Shown: positions 1 through 11,809, counted from the first letter of the stretch. The stretch is DNA of 64,000 nt from Blepharisma stoltei (GCA_914767885.1 CAJZBQ010000062.1:1-64000), one strand, 5' to 3'. Made by a program: numbers and translations. The notes: generated from the sequence alone by a model not told the origin.

Positions 1-2488
1 AACACCCTAACACCCTAACACCCTAACACCCTAACACCCTAACACCCTAACACCCTAACACCCTAACACCCTAACACCCTAACACCCTAACACCCTAACA
101 CCCTAACACCCTAACACCCTAACACCCTAACACCCTAACACCCTAACACCCTAACACCCTAACACCCTAACACCCTAACACCCTAACACCCTAACACCCT
201 AACACCCTAACACCCTAACACCCTAACACCCTAACACCCTAACACCCTAACACCCTAACACCCTAACACCCTAACACCCTAACACCCTAACACCCTAACA
301 CCCTAACACCCTAACACCCTAACACCCTACACCCTAACACCCTAACACCCTAACACCCTAACACCCTAACACCCTAACACCCTAACACCCTAACACCCTA
401 ACACCCTAACACCCTAACACCCTAACACCCTAACACCCTAACACCCTAACACCCTAACACCCTAACACCCTAACACCCTAACACCCTAACACCCTAACAC
501 CCTAACACCCTAACACCCTAACACCCCTAACACCCTAACACCCTAACACCCTAACACCCTAACACCCTAACACCCTAACACCCTAACACCCTAACACCCT
601 AACACCCTAACACCCTAACACCCTAACACCCTAACACCCTAACACCCTAACACCCTAACACCCTAACACCCTAACACCCTAACACCCTAACACCCTAACA
701 CCCTAACACCCTAACACCCTAACACCCTAACACCCTAACACCCTAACACCCTAACACCCTAACACCCTAACACCCTAACACCCTAACACCCTAACACCCT
801 AACACCCTAACACCCTAACACCCTAACACCCTAACACCCTAACACCCTAACACCCTAACACCCTAACACCCTAACACCCAACACCCTAACACCCTAACAC
901 CCTAACACCCTAACACCCTAACACCCTAACACCCTAACACCCTAACACCCTAACACCCTAACACCCTAACACCCTAACACCCTAACACCCTAACACCCTA
1001 ACACCCTAACACCCTAACACCCTAACACCCTAACACCCTAACACCCTAACACCCTAACACCCTAACACCCTAACACCCTAACACCCTAACACCCTAACAC
1101 CCTAACACCCTAACACCCTAACACCCTAACACCCTAACACCCTAACACCCTAACACCCTAACACCCTAACACCCTAACACCCTAACACCCTAACACCCTA
1201 ACACCCTAACACCCTAACACCCTAACACCCTAACACCCTAACACCCTAACACCCTAACACCCTAACACCCTAACACCCTAACACCCTAACACCCTAACAC
1301 CCTAACACCCTAACACCCTAACACCCTAACACCCTAACACCCTAACACCCTAACACCCTAACACCCTAACACCCTAACACCCTAACACCCTAACACCCTA
1401 ACACCCTAACACCCTAACACCCTAACACCCTAACACCCTAACACCCTAACACCCTAACACCCTAACACCCTAACACCCTAACACCCTAACACCCTAACAC
1501 CCTAACACCCTAACACCCTAACACCCTAACACCCTAACACCCTAACACCCTAACACCCTAACACCCTAACACCCTAACACCCTAACACCCTAACACCCTA
1601 ACACCCTAACACCCTAACACCCTAACACCCTAACACCCTAACACCCTAACACCCTAACACCCTAACACCCTAACACCCTAACACCCTAACACCCTAACAC
1701 CCTAACACCCTAACACCCTAACACCCTAACACCCTAACACCCTAACACCCTAACACCCTAACACCCTAACACCCTAACACCCTAACACCCTAACACCCTA
1801 ACACCCTAACACCCTAACACCCTAACACCCTAACACCCTAACACCCTAACACCCTAACACCCTAACACCCTAACACCCTAACACCCTAACACCCTAACAC
1901 CCTAACACCCTAACACCCTAACACCCTAACACCCTAACACCCTAACACCCTAACACCCTAACACCCTAACACCCTAACACCCTAACACCCTAACACCCTA
2001 ACACCCTAACACCCTAACACCCTAACACCCTAACACCCTAACACCCTAACACCCTAACACCCTAACACCCTAACACCCTAACACCCTAACACCCTAACAC
2101 CCTAACACCCTAACACCCTAACACCCTAACACCCTAACACCCTAACACCCTAACACCCTAACACCCTAACACCCTAACACCCTAACACCCTAACACACCC
2201 TAACACCCTAACACCCTAACACCCTAACACCCTAACACCCCTAACACCCTAACACCCTAACACCCTAACACCCTAACACCCTAACACCCTAACACCCTAA
2301 CACCCTAACACCCTAACACCCTAACACCCTAACACCCTAACACCCTAACACCCTAACACCCTAACACCCCTAACACCCTAACACCCTAACACCCTAACAC
2401 CCTAACACCCTAACACCCTAACACCCTAACACCCTAACACCCTAACACCCTAGACACCCTAGGCACCCTTTCACCCTAACACCCTAAG
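1..2488. repeat. Telomere, CCCTAACA array
   Basis: About 305 head-to-tail copies of the octamer CCCTAACA, C-rich strand first, as expected for a left chromosome end read inward. The array is nearly perfect. Variants are isolated one- or two-base changes (near 328, 523, 878, 2196, 2239 and 2368), and copies degenerate only in the last 40 bases (2450-2488). The octamer is the known heterotrich telomere repeat. Somatic Blepharisma telomeres are reported as a few hundred bases, so a 2.5-kb tract fits a germline chromosome end better; that step is inference. Confidence 0.97.
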
Positions 2489-3129
2489 TCAAATTCTAAA
2501 TGTTTCCTATAAAAGACTTGGGCTTTTTCCTTGACATAAAACAATCTTCGGCACTTCGCTTTCTTTTGCATGTTCCGCTTCAAACTTCATATACTCTTTC
2601 CATATTTGTACGTTTTTCATATTAAACCTCACCTCTCTTTGCATAATCCCTCTTGCTGAATCACATCACTTTTAATTTTCTCTTCAATATACCTTGCAAT
2701 CAGCCACATATCAATATTTGTAGGGTGCAATTGTAAAACTTTTGTTATAACCTTGCTTAACTGTCTGTGTGATTTTGACCTCACACAGAAGTTTATGAAC
2801 TCTTTTCAGGCATCTGGGTCTGCTTTGAAACGAGTTGTAAACCTCTGGAAAAGGTTAATGATTTTCCTTATAATAGCTCTATCAGAAGCAGCTGGCTTTA
2901 AGTTTAATTCTTGTTTTCTTTCAAGTCTTTTTTCTTCTAATATAAGCTCATGTTGTATGGCAGACAAAAAATGGTGCTTTAATGGGACACTTCGGGCAAG
3001 CTTGTACCCGAACTCACGGATCTTGTCTATGATTTCGGTGACTTGGGCTTCTGTGAAGATTTCATGCTCAATCATGCTCATTAGGTCGGGGGCCATGTCC
3101 TCTAGAATGCCCTGCACCATATCTGCCAT
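2476..3129 (-). pseudogene. UTP6: UTP6-like snoRNP/HAT-repeat protein, N-terminal part cut off at the telomere
   Basis: The reading frame of 217 codons starts MADMVQGILEDMAPDL, resembling the start of U3 snoRNA-associated protein 6, a small-subunit processome component with HAT repeats that acts in nucleolar 18S rRNA maturation. After the N-terminal helical region come HAT-like stretches with DAWKEFINFC and NIDMWLIARYIEEK. Four TGA codons are read as Trp, among them the Trp of DAWKEF. An upstream in-frame ATG at 3192 would add 21 residues; the start at 3129 matches the family better. The frame ends at a TAG formed inside the telomeric repeat (2476-2478), so at least half of a normal UTP6 is missing. 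It is probably non-functional. The family call is from recognised similarity. Confidence 0.7.
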
Positions 3130-3282
3130 TTTAATATGTTTGACATAAAAGGATTTATTGATTTTCTTACCATTAGAGGATGAAATATGCAAAGTCGAGA
3201 AAGCATATTTAATTTGTACATCGACTTTATAGTATCAATTTTATTAACGACATATCAGGCCGAGACCATATTGAACTACTCA

Positions 3283-3425
3283 AAAAATTGCTGATTTTCA
3301 CTATAATAAAGGAGATACTTTAGGTGAATTAGGAAGATATCCAGAAGCAGTAGAAAGCTATGATAAAGCAATCAAAATCAATCCAAATAATGCAGGTTTT
3401 ATAATCGTAAAGGCAATAATCTTTA
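3283..3425 (+). pseudogene. TPR-repeat fragment
   Basis: Reads YNKGDTLGELGRYPEAVESYDKAIKINPNNAGF, one clear tetratricopeptide repeat, then a frame slip into NRKGNNLYALAK. It is closely similar to the TPR coding region at 4148-4260, so the two are duplicated or split parts of one TPR gene with a kelch-family fragment between them. There is no start codon and no intact frame. Confidence 0.55.
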
Positions 3426-3450
3426 TGCTTTAGCTAAAGTATGAAGGAAA

Positions 3451-4152
3451 TTGGAATGCAAAAATTTTAAAAATCATCCATTTAATAATTATAATATGAG
3501 GGCGAAGAAATGTTTCGAGTCAGGGTGCATGAATGAGGTTGAGCATGAAAATATTAAGAGTTTAAAAGGGCCTGAAAATGCAAACAATTCAATAAAAAAA
3601 AGCCTAAAAAGTGGGGCAAGATTGCTTAATTCTAAAATAAGCGCTGTTTCTAATTATCTCAATAGTAAGCCCAAGGGAACAGAGAGTGCTTTAAAAGTTA
3701 TAGACATCTTAAGAAATAAAACTGCTGAGATAATGAGTAGATGAAACAATTCAGAATTAGAGATAGACTTCAGAAAAACTTGCTCTGCAATTCAGGCTAA
3801 TTCTAATTTTTATGATCCACCAGTAATGCAAGCTTACCAAGATTATCTTAAAGCTTATCAACAAAAATCATCTCTTTATAATATTACAACAGATTATAAA
3901 ACCGAAAGAACTAATTTGCAAATTTATAACACTGAAACTGAAGCCCAAGAAGTCAAAATCTTGTGGACTCCGCAATTACTAGACAAGGAAACTTGCATAA
4001 CTCAACTTCCAAATGGCAAGCTATTCTGTTATGGTAATAATACACTTTCTGGAATTACAGTGCTAATTGATGTGAACGGTGGAATCAAAGTGTTGCCATC
4101 CGGAACAAAAAAATCGCAGTTATTTTTTATAAATTTTGTATACTTTGCATGA
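3451..4152 (+). pseudogene. Kelch-family protein, N-terminal fragment
   Basis: One frame continues through a TGA at 3742-3744 (read as Trp), giving about 230 residues. The middle part is helical or coiled-coil-like. Near the end is LPNGKLFCYGNN, a motif that recurs in the other kelch-family copies here (9,950 and 15,300), where it precedes the beta-propeller. After about 4110 the frame runs into unrelated sequence and the TPR gene follows. It appears to be the N-terminal half of a kelch-propeller gene without its propeller. Confidence 0.5.
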
Positions 4153-4540
4153 ATTAGGAATATATTCAGAAGCAGTAGAAAGCTATAACCAAGCAATTCA
4201 AATTATGCCGCAAAATGCCAAGTTTTATAATAGTAAAGGCAATACTCTTTATGCTTTAAGGAGATATCAAGAAGCAATAAAATGCTATGATGAGGCAATT
4301 AAACTTGAACCCAATAATCCTTTGCATTTCTGCAGCCGAGCAAGAGTATTTAATAGTCTCAGACAAGAACGAGCAGCTTTGAGCGACCTTAATAGGGCTT
4401 ATAATTTAAAGCAAAAATATCAAGTAAGTGGTGTTTTCACTGGGGATGAATGGGGGCTTTCTGAAAAAGACATAAATTTTATTAACGACGCATTACGCCG
4501 ATCCCTAAAGAACTATTCCAAAAAATACAGGTTTAGATAA
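4136..4540 (+). CDS. TPR-repeat protein, C-terminal part
   Basis: 134 codons with two and a half TPR units: LGIYSEAVESYNQAIQIMPQ, then AKFYNSKGNTLYALRRYQEAIKCYDEAIKLEP, then HFCSRARVFNSLRQERAALSDLNRAY. A C-terminal tail follows and ends in TAA. TPRs are protein-binding helical hairpins. The true N-terminus is missing or lies in the fragment at 3283. The first codon in this frame is TTG, so no normal start is visible. It may be a pseudogene or the last exon of a gene split by the inserted kelch fragment. Confidence 0.5.
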   Translation: MYTLHELGIYSEAVESYNQAIQIMPQNAKFYNSKGNTLYALRRYQEAIKCYDEAIKLEPNNPLHFCSRARVFNSLRQERAALSDLNRAYNLKQKYQVSGVFTGDEWGLSEKDINFINDALRRSLKNYSKKYRFR

Positions 4541-4543
4541 AAT

Positions 4544-4876
4544 TTAGTTATAATAAGCAGTCATTATAATAATTATATATTTGAGCAATTCAATTTCACT
4601 CAATTCATGCCAATATTCATCTCTTTCCTTAAGTTTTCCACGACTTCTTTTGCTTTCAAATGTTTGGTTTGTATATGATACAATATCCTGGAGCACTTCA
4701 CTTGTAAAAAACAAATTGAATATTTCAGTGATTGAATAATTATCTGGAACTCTTATATTTGGCTTCTCGCATTCAACCTCCATTTCTTCAAAATATTCAG
4801 GCTGCACTTCATTCCAGCCTTGAAACCCACTATCTGTTGGCTGCATGCAGCCCATTTTAATAGGATATGCATCCAT
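4544..4876 (-). pseudogene. piggyBac-type transposase, N-terminal fragment
   Basis: 110 codons beginning MDAYPIKMGCMQPTDSG. The part VPDNYSITEIFNLFFTSEVLQDIVSYTNQTFE followed by YWHELSEIELLKYIIIIMTAYYN matches the start of the DDE_Tnp_1_7 (piggyBac) domain: a conserved 'S-I-x-x-F-x-x-F-F' block, 'x-x-x-TN', then 'W..L...EL..fi.i...'. The catalytic aspartates lie further downstream and are absent. Ciliates use domesticated piggyBac transposases to excise IESs; this copy looks like a remnant of a germline piggyBac element and not the domesticated gene. Family assignment is by motif only. Confidence 0.55.
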
Positions 4877-5690
4877 TTTAATTATATACCTATGAGGCTA
4901 CTATATGCCATTAAGCTAAATATAACATATAAAAATTTAATAAAAAAAATATGCACACAATAATGGTACAATCGACCCGCAGCCAGTTAAAGGAACAAAA
5001 GAAGCACTTCTTAGGTTTTTACAAAAGAATAGTCAAAAAATAGCAAGCTGAAGGGAAAAATCCTAGCATCCTTTAGCTAACGTTTAGTTGAATCAAGAAA
5101 CGGCATTGAAGAGCTTTTTGAATCAGTTTCAGATGAACTAAGAAATTATTTTACAAAAATTTCTCATAACCTCCTTTAAATGGTTAATTTTTTTCATGGA
5201 TTTATTTATTTATTTCTTGGATAATAACTAAGCCTTCTTGCGTTACAGTAAACTGAACCCAACATTTATTTGTAGCTTTCTTAATTTTTCAATAATTTCC
5301 CTCTGTCTATTTCTTTTTCAGAAAAATCTTTTCTTATTCTAATAAATCTTGAGTAAGTCTCGGCGTCCTTTCTCTGATCTCTATTCATTATCAGCTCCCA
5401 AGTCATAATTTTTTCATTGATTGGTACCCTCCGTGGCCTTTTACGAGGTTGCTTTTTAATAAGTCTACTTTCATAATTTCATGATGAATTTTTACCTGCT
5501 CATCTTTAATCTGGGAACTTAATTTTTTTATATCTTCGCAAGCCTTTCATTTTTTTTGGTAGTCTTTATAAGCTGCTCCTGGGTTTCGATTTCTTTCAAA
5601 AAAATATTTTTTTATCTTTTCAGCGAATTTTTTCTATTAAAGTGGCTGCATTGGTTAAATTACCTTTTTAGCTTATTTCAAGAACTTTTC
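4877..5690. other. AT-rich spacer with no supportable gene
   Basis: Short degenerate frames only. A stretch near 5095-5180 reads ESRNGIEELFESVSDELRNYFTKIS but has no start and no partner. The rest is AT-rich with homopolymers. Confidence 0.5.
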
Positions 5691-5694
5691 TTGA

Positions 5695-6885
5695 TCAAAA
5701 TGTAAAATTTCTACTCTAATTCTTTTATTTTTTCTTCTTAGTCAAGTATTTCACCATGAGATCCACTTTCTCCACCAAATCTGACTGAACCAGCCAATAT
5801 TCCTCCCTCATCTGAAGTAAAAAAACTATTTATTCTTAAAGCAATATTATAGTCGAACGCGTGCTCTTTAATCAGCATTTTTCATTTACCACCAAATTGA
5901 ACTTTGTAGAAAACAATACCACGGAGTATCATTTTGTCAAAATATCTATAATGCTTATCATTATTATGCAAATCAAAAGCAATCTTCATGCATTGCTTTA
6001 CACAGATCAGCCAAAGTACATTCTCCGCTTTTTCCTTGACATGACTAATATCAGCTGTATCAAGCTTCTTATACTCATGAATGATAATACTAGTCTTTTT
6101 ATGTTTAGTAGGGATGAAAATCCCATCAACCTTCCTCCTAAATTTATTTGGTGTTTCCAAATGCAATGTATAATTTGCATCTCCTGTCTCTATTGAGGCT
6201 AGCATCGCTATTCCTCCTAATAAGATTTGAAAATCTGCCTCTGCTTTACTAGTGTTATCGGCCATCTGATCAAGAATCTTTGATTGAATAAGATTTTGGA
6301 ACTCAAATTTATCATCTAAGCTGGTGGTAAACTTCTCAACTATCTTATCAATATTAACTTTTCCTAAACCTATTTTTCTATTAATTCATTCTAAAAGTAG
6401 CGATTTGTAAAAATGCTTTTTTATTTCTCTATTAGGAACTACATGTATTCAAGAGCTCACAAGATTTTTCTCTTCCATTTTAGTTGTGCTATATGGTGTT
6501 AAATAGCCAGCATGCAGCAATAGGGTTTAAAAATTTTTTGTGCTGCTTAGATCTAATGACAAATTTATATAGCTTTAATTCCTCTTGACAATTCAAGATA
6601 GCCAGTTCTCATTATTTCAAATAATTCATCATAAGATTGTAGGTCATTAAATGCTGGCACCAGTGGATTAAGGCCATTAGCAAAGGTTCAATAAGGCTTG
6701 AAAGGATTGCTATTTTGGATTCTTCCTTTATTTATGCAGTTCATTATTGAGTAAAGATTGTAAATTTTTTGTCCGCAAATATTATATCCGTTATATCACA
6801 GCTTAATTAATCCTTTTTGCTCTAGCATGTCCTTCTCTGAATTACTTTGCAAGTTTTTCTCGATTAGAGTATTTACATCTGGAAC
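5695..6885 (-). pseudogene. AAA/PD-(D/E)XK nuclease gene, 5'-truncated copy C
   Basis: On the minus strand this matches the C-terminal half of the intact copy at 41.6-45.7 kb, from ..NTLIEKNLQSNSEKD.. to the tail. It includes the nuclease block VDGIFIPTKHKKTSIIIHEYKK (D-x(n)-E-x-K) and the following AENVLWLICVKQCMKIAFDL helix. TGA codons fall at the same Trp positions as in the intact copy (EWINRK, SSWIHVV, FGGKWK). A TAA replaces a sense codon near 6525, where copy B reads FFTLLLHAGY, so it is not translatable as one protein. The 5' break is at about 6885, inside the region corresponding to 44,380 of copy B. Confidence 0.75.
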
Positions 6886-7251
6886 TCCTTGCTGCGATTC
6901 ATCAGCAATAGCACTCTAACTGAATGAAACATCGATTAAGTTTCATATGCACAAAAATTATACCATAGCCTAGGTGAAAACCCTGTTTCTTAGTATATGT
7001 GATATCAAGATCCAAAAAAGCTACTGGACACCTTTATTCTTAGTTATTCTTAGTCACAAGGGAAATCCAAAGACTATCGAATGCATATCATCTGAGGCTG
7101 CTCTTGATTCTCAGACTGGATCGATCCCAGTTCGATTTTAGCTTTAATTTTTGGACTGTTGTGCCAAGAGAAGCTCCATTTTAATATATATTAAACTCTT
7201 CAGCTAAAACCCAATATTTATTTCAGCAATTCTGTATATTGTTTTGGAGGA

Positions 7252-7653
7252 TGAAATAATTTTAATTGTTTACCTCTATCCAGTAGATTTGATATTGACG
7301 AAAATCGATGAATTTCATTGACTCCAATGCCTAAAGCTGATATTTATTGTCATATCATATTTTTTAATAGCAATATTTTGGTTGCTGGATACTTAAATAG
7401 AAATATTTTGATATATTCGATTGATCTCGATTCATTTTCAAATGTACCTTATGATTTTACATATAGTTACAGAAAGATTTTGATAAATGCAGAAAGAGTA
7501 TATTTAATTGAGTGCAAAAGGGGAATCTATGAAAGTGAAATTGGGGATGAATATAATTGAAAAAGAATAGCAGAGTCAGCTATACTAATTGCCCGAGGAT
7601 GGCGCAAGATAGCGCCATCCTCGGGCAATTCCTATATCTTCATGAGCCTATAA
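7252..7653 (+). pseudogene. Kelch-family protein, C-terminal propeller fragment
   Basis: Reads NCLPLSSRFDIDENRWISLTPMPKADIYCHII.. with one kelch blade (R-x-D-x-x-x-x-x-W-x-x-L-x-x-M-P), continuing YNWKRIAESA through two TGA=Trp codons. The 44-bp hairpin at 7587-7630 lies inside the frame near its end and adds IARGWRKIAPSSGN before YIFMSL-stop. The related gene at 9.4-10.6 kb has a longer and different C-terminus there, so the hairpin has altered or ended this copy. The 5' half is missing. Confidence 0.55.
7587..7630. mobile_element. 44-bp perfect hairpin, copy 1
   Basis: Two 19-base arms AATTGCCCGAGGATGGCGC, perfectly inverted around a 6-base loop (AAGATA). The identical 44 bp occurs at 11975-12018. 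The flank TATACT before AATTG resembles the ends of the large palindrome at 10710-11151 (TATACTAATTGACC), so it may be the smallest member of that TIR family. Confidence 0.8.
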
Positions 7654-8384
7654 ATAATTGGATGATATAGACAAAGATAGGAGTCTACATTGGGGAAGCT
7701 ATGGTTTGCATGAACAGATACTACAAATTTTGTTTAAGTAAAAAAAGATGACTTTAATTTAAGAAGATTTGTCTTAACTATTTATTAACTCTTCTGCAGG
7801 ATTGCTCATCATATTCTCTTATGACTGGGCTTTGATCAGCAATCAAAGCCTATTAATAAGCAAATTTAATGGTATAAAATAACAGAATTCAGATGACGGA
7901 GACACGATTCCATGTGCGAAATTCCTGAAAGCGGGGATTTGCTATCATTGCCAATGATAGCTCAATAATATCCTTACAAAACGGTCGTCCATGCACAAAT
8001 GCAAATGCTTGCTTCACGAAAACTCAAAATATATATATTTGAAGACTATAAGCCTAGAATCATGCTTAAAATAGTGCAAATTTTAAACTCCTATAAGTGG
8101 ATATTAAAAATCAGATTTCGCTTTAAATTTATTAGTGTCGATTCCAAGGTCCTCAAGTGAAATGCTTTCATTGCTTGTGTGCAAATTGCTGTTAGGATTG
8201 ACCACAATAATCTTTATAACTACACTATTTCAAAAAATTCTATGCTATCTTGGGTCGCTTTACGAATAAAATGAGGATAATGCTCTGTCTGTAATATTGA
8301 GTCTGAGGGATAAATCATAAAATTGGTAAGATTTTAAAGAATAGAGTTTGGAATCGCTACAGAATTTGGCACCCAATGTCTTAT
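7654..8384. other. AT-rich spacer, nothing recognised
   Basis: No sustained frame on either strand even with TGA read through, and no clear repeat. Confidence 0.5.
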
Positions 8385-8965
8385 TTTTTTAATCTTAATC
8401 TTAATTTATAGTTAGACTAAGCCTCTTGGATACGCATTCATCAAATTCATCAAGGATACTTGTGGGTTCATTTCGCTGTGTGATATCCCCTGCCAACACC
8501 TTCTTGGTTAATAGCACACCTGGCAAGTTGGTTTGAGCATCATCTTGTTTCTCCTGATCCTCCTGCCATGGATATCTGAAGCGTGACTAGCTGAGGATGC
8601 CTCCTCGCCTTCGGCTGAATTATTGAGTGGTAGACATGGACTTATCGAGCTCTACAAAGTGCACTGATTAAACGTGGTTAATTACACAGAAAGAATTACC
8701 GGCTGGCTGTTAACAAAAGCTTGAAGCTCAGGGTGCAACTCCTATTTATATGCTAGATATTTACCCGATAGGTCTAGGCATTTCCTGTAGGCTTGGCTAA
8801 GCTCCTTTTCAAACCCCCTGCTTCATTTTCCACGAAGTAAAACCAGTTCTGAAAGAGGACTAGAGCTATAGTCCACACATTCTTGAATTCCTAGCATAGC
8901 ATAGCTATCCATTTCTAAGCTGGCAAAGCCTTGCCATATATAATTAAATATGCGCTTGAGGCTAT
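8385..8965 (-). mobile_element. SINE-like retroelement (minus orientation)
   Basis: A GC-richer island in AT-rich sequence. Read on the minus strand it starts near 8955 with a head resembling the element at 30361 (ATTATAT..GGCAAGG.TTTGCCA). It ends near 8390 with a short tandem tail (TTAAGATTAAGATTA), the type of 3' microsatellite tail seen on the other SINE-like copies here. No coding potential. I could not find a target-site duplication, so the ends are approximate. Confidence 0.45.
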
Positions 8966-9409
8966 ATTTACTGGAGCCATGCCTCAGGTTGAGACACCAA
9001 ATTTAATTATTCATTCGCCCAATGTCATATCGAGTATTATAAGGAATCTTTTTATTAATAAAACATTGTGCATGCTATATGATTTTAAGCTAAGTAAAGA
9101 AAAGTAAGATAGTTAAATTATGTGAAGAATAATAGTTTAGCTTAATGTAACCTTTTCATTTGTAAACTAAATAGTGCAAAAAATTGCTGCTATTCTTCGT
9201 TATCATTAACAGAATAAATTATTAGATTGCTAAATAAATGAACTGCTGAAAACAAGGATGCAGCCAAAAATGTGAGTTTTTATGCCTGCATGGAGGGAGC
9301 CAAGCCTATTTAACCCATTTATGTAAAACCTCTTATGAGCATCATTCTCTTGACTATAAGATAGAATTAAGCAGCTAGCTTGATCAGAAGTTTCTATTCA
9401 TTATAAAAA

Positions 9410-10609
9410 GAGATATGCCAAAGTCACATTAAGGATCATTTAAATTCAGACATAAGCATATGCCATGACATTGATGGACTTTATGCCCAGCCTAATATCG
9501 ATACAAAATTTTCTCTAATTAAATATCTCCAAAGCCTGCTATCAAACTCTGAAAACTTGAAGAATCAATTGGTCAGAGAACTGAGAGACAAAATTCAAGC
9601 CATTTCCACCTTATACAGCCAGCAACTAAAAAAAATAAACGAAATTGAATGGGAATATCAGTTATTAATTAAAAAACTCATACAAGTTAAAGAAATCCCA
9701 AGAATTTCTCCTAACAAACTTGAAGGTTTATTAGTTTTGCCCTCTAAAACAGCGCTGGAAAGGTTCCACAACTTTGAGTATGTCACCAAAGGAATAAGAC
9801 TTGGCTTAAGCCCGTATCACAAAGCTGAAATTTTCGTATTTAAGCAATATTCCAGAAATTTATTAAGATTATCCCTAGATAGCCTACAAACTGTCGTCCG
9901 CAACTTGCCTGAACTAGAAACAACGATTGAAAACCATATTTCTTTATGCAAGCTTCCAAATAATAAAATTTTTTGCTATGGGAATATTTGACCAGAAATT
10001 TCGAGTTCTTTGTCTTCGCCTAGAGGGACATCATTTGTAATTAATGAGGATTTTTCAATCATACCTATAAAAGATGGGAAACCTCGGAGTGGGGCGACTT
10101 CAGTTTATTATGAAAATTCTGTTTATGTATTTGGGGGGTGAAGCACAAAATTACATATTATTGATAGAATTACGGATTCTGCTGATAAATTTGATATTGA
10201 AAAAGGGGTTTGAGAAGCTTTAAATAGAATGCCTGAGCCTTCGATTTACGTATATACTTTAGTTTACAATGATTCGATATTGCTTTCAGGATATAATCAT
10301 CATAAATTGTATTGCTATAATATTATAGACAATGATTACTCGGAGCTTTTGGATTTGAGGGAAAAATGTAATAAGGTGATTTTTGAATGGAATTACAGCT
10401 TATACGTGATAGAATCTGGAGGAAATATTTGAAAAAGCGATAATAATATTTTGGAATGAAGATGGCTTAGAAACTGTATTGCATTTGGAGAAGTTTTATC
10501 TTATCATTCAACCTTCAAGTGGTCGATCTTTTTCTTAGATAGTAATTATTGGCTTTATAAATTCAGGCTTAGTAAAGAGAAGCTTGAAAAAATAAAACAA
10601 ATAATATAA
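9410..10609 (+). CDS. Kelch-repeat propeller protein, nearly complete
   Basis: With TGA read as Trp at six or more positions one frame runs about 400 codons to TAA at 10607-10609. Order: a short Cys/His segment (EICQSHIKDHLNSDISICHDIDG), a long helical/coiled-coil region to about residue 180, the family motif CKLPNNKIFCYGNIW, then propeller blades (SVYVFGGW, DKFDIEKGVWEALNRMPEPS, DSILLSGYNHHKLYCYN, YWLYKFRLSKEKLEKI). The blade signature GG plus W..L..MP supports a kelch protein; partners are unknown. A TAA just upstream (near 9405) blocks the frame, so the true N-terminus, probably a zinc-binding B-box-like segment from about 9250, needs a frame change or an unrecognised IES. It may be a functional gene with an unresolved 5' end. 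Confidence 0.6.
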
Positions 10610-10709
10610 TTTATTTAAAATTAAATCGATTTGGGGTATTAATAAATTCTTCTTTGAATTTAATCCAGTTATTTTCAACATCATAAGTTAAGTGCAAAAT
10701 GTCTATCTA

Positions 10710-11151
10710 TACTAATTGACCAAGAATAGCCCACTATGGAGCCATTCTTGGTCTGCCAGAAAAAATTTTGACAAAAAGATCCTAATCTGCCATTACCACT
10801 GAGTTTTGGTGTTTCCAAATTTTTTGGGCAAGCCAAATGCAATAAAAAAAATTGTTCTTTTGCGATGATGCATTTGGCTTGTCAAAAAAATTTGGAAACA
10901 CCAAAACTCAGTGGTAATGGCAGATTAGGATCTTTTCTGCCATTACCACTGAGTTTTGATGTTGCCAATTTTTTTTGACAAGCCAAATGCATCATCGCAA
11001 AAGAACAATTTTTTTTATTGCATTTGGCTTGCCAAAAAAATTTGGAAACACCAAAACTCAGTGGTAATGGCAGATTAGGATCTTTTGTCAAAATTTTTTC
11101 TGGCAGACCAAGAATGGCTCCTTAGTGGGCTATTCTTGGTCAATTAGTATA
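10710..11151. mobile_element. 442-bp palindromic IES/MITE of the CCAAGAATAG end family
   Basis: Inverted repeat from TATACTAATTGACC.. to ..GGTCAATTAGTATA, with almost the full length of each half pairing. The arms contain a second nested inverted repeat (TGCCATTACCACTGAG and its complement, four times in all). The ends carry TA dinucleotides, as needed for TA-to-TA excision. There is no protein-coding capacity. Its ends are shared with the insertion at 20230-20374 and the start of the large element at 61802. Confidence 0.8.
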
Positions 11152-11281
11152 TCTATTACTTAGAGTTAAAATCGAAAATAATTATTCGGATTGAGACTTT
11201 TTATCACAAGATCTTGCTAAATGGGGTTATGATCCAGATGTTTATTTGTGGGGCCGTCCATTTGATTTTAGCATATTGTAA
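11152..11281 (+). pseudogene. Possible C-terminal gene fragment
   Basis: Reads LLRVKIENNYSDWDFLSQDLAKWGYDPDVYLWGRPFDFSIL-stop with one TGA as Trp, directly after the palindrome. The upstream part is not identifiable. It could be the last exon of a small gene interrupted by the palindrome, or chance. Confidence 0.25.
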
Positions 11282-11305
11282 CAAAAATTCCTTATATATT
11301 TTATA

Positions 11306-11809
11306 TAATTAAAATGGTGGTGGTGACAAAATAGGTGCTCGACGACGTCCCACCATTTTGGCGCAAAAGTGGCTTTATAGCCTAAATCAAGGTTCAGGGC
11401 CCTTTAACTCTAACCCTTAGCATACCTAGAGCTGCCTTATGGGGTGGGTAAACTTTGGGAGTCAGCTGGCGGTCACTCCAGTCAAAAGTTTTAATTATCC
11501 GGATGGTTTTTGGGCCGTGAGTTCTTTTCCCTACCGGTTCCGGAGGGTCACAGCTCTTTTTTCCTGGGTGTCGCTGTACCTACAGGCCGCCGTCAGGAGG
11601 CATCGGGCTAACCTTTGCCTTCATAGCACCCGACATGACGTGAAGCATATGCAAGGTGGAGTCTCTCCTAACCCGTCGAAACTCAGCGGAGCGTGCAAGC
11701 CTTGGCCGTGGGAGAAGAGGCCCAAGATTGGCAAGCAGGTTTTGGGATCCTCGAAAGCGTGCGGAGATATCAAGCTGGAGACTTTAAAGCAAATTTAAGT
11801 TAAGTTAAG
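11306..11809 (+). mobile_element. SINE-like element with 14-bp target-site duplication
   Basis: Flanked by identical copies of TTATATATTTTATA (11292-11305 and 11810-11823). It begins TAATTAAAATGG, is GC-rich inside, and ends with the tandem tail TTAAGTTAAGTTAAG. Perfect duplications with a simple-repeat tail indicate target-primed reverse transcription. No reverse transcriptase frame is present, so it must depend on another element. Confidence 0.75.

Noticed and set aside
1-2488. Regular short repeats resembling a CRISPR array
   Set aside because: Units are contiguous 8-mers without spacers and match the known heterotrich telomere repeat.
7100-7145. tRNA-like T-loop GATCCCAGTTCGATTTTAGC
   Set aside because: No matching D-arm or acceptor stem around it.
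11439-11798. 119-codon frame with Cys/Arg-rich product
   Set aside because: It lies wholly inside a SINE-like element with clear target duplications; GC-rich non-coding DNA gives such frames by chance.
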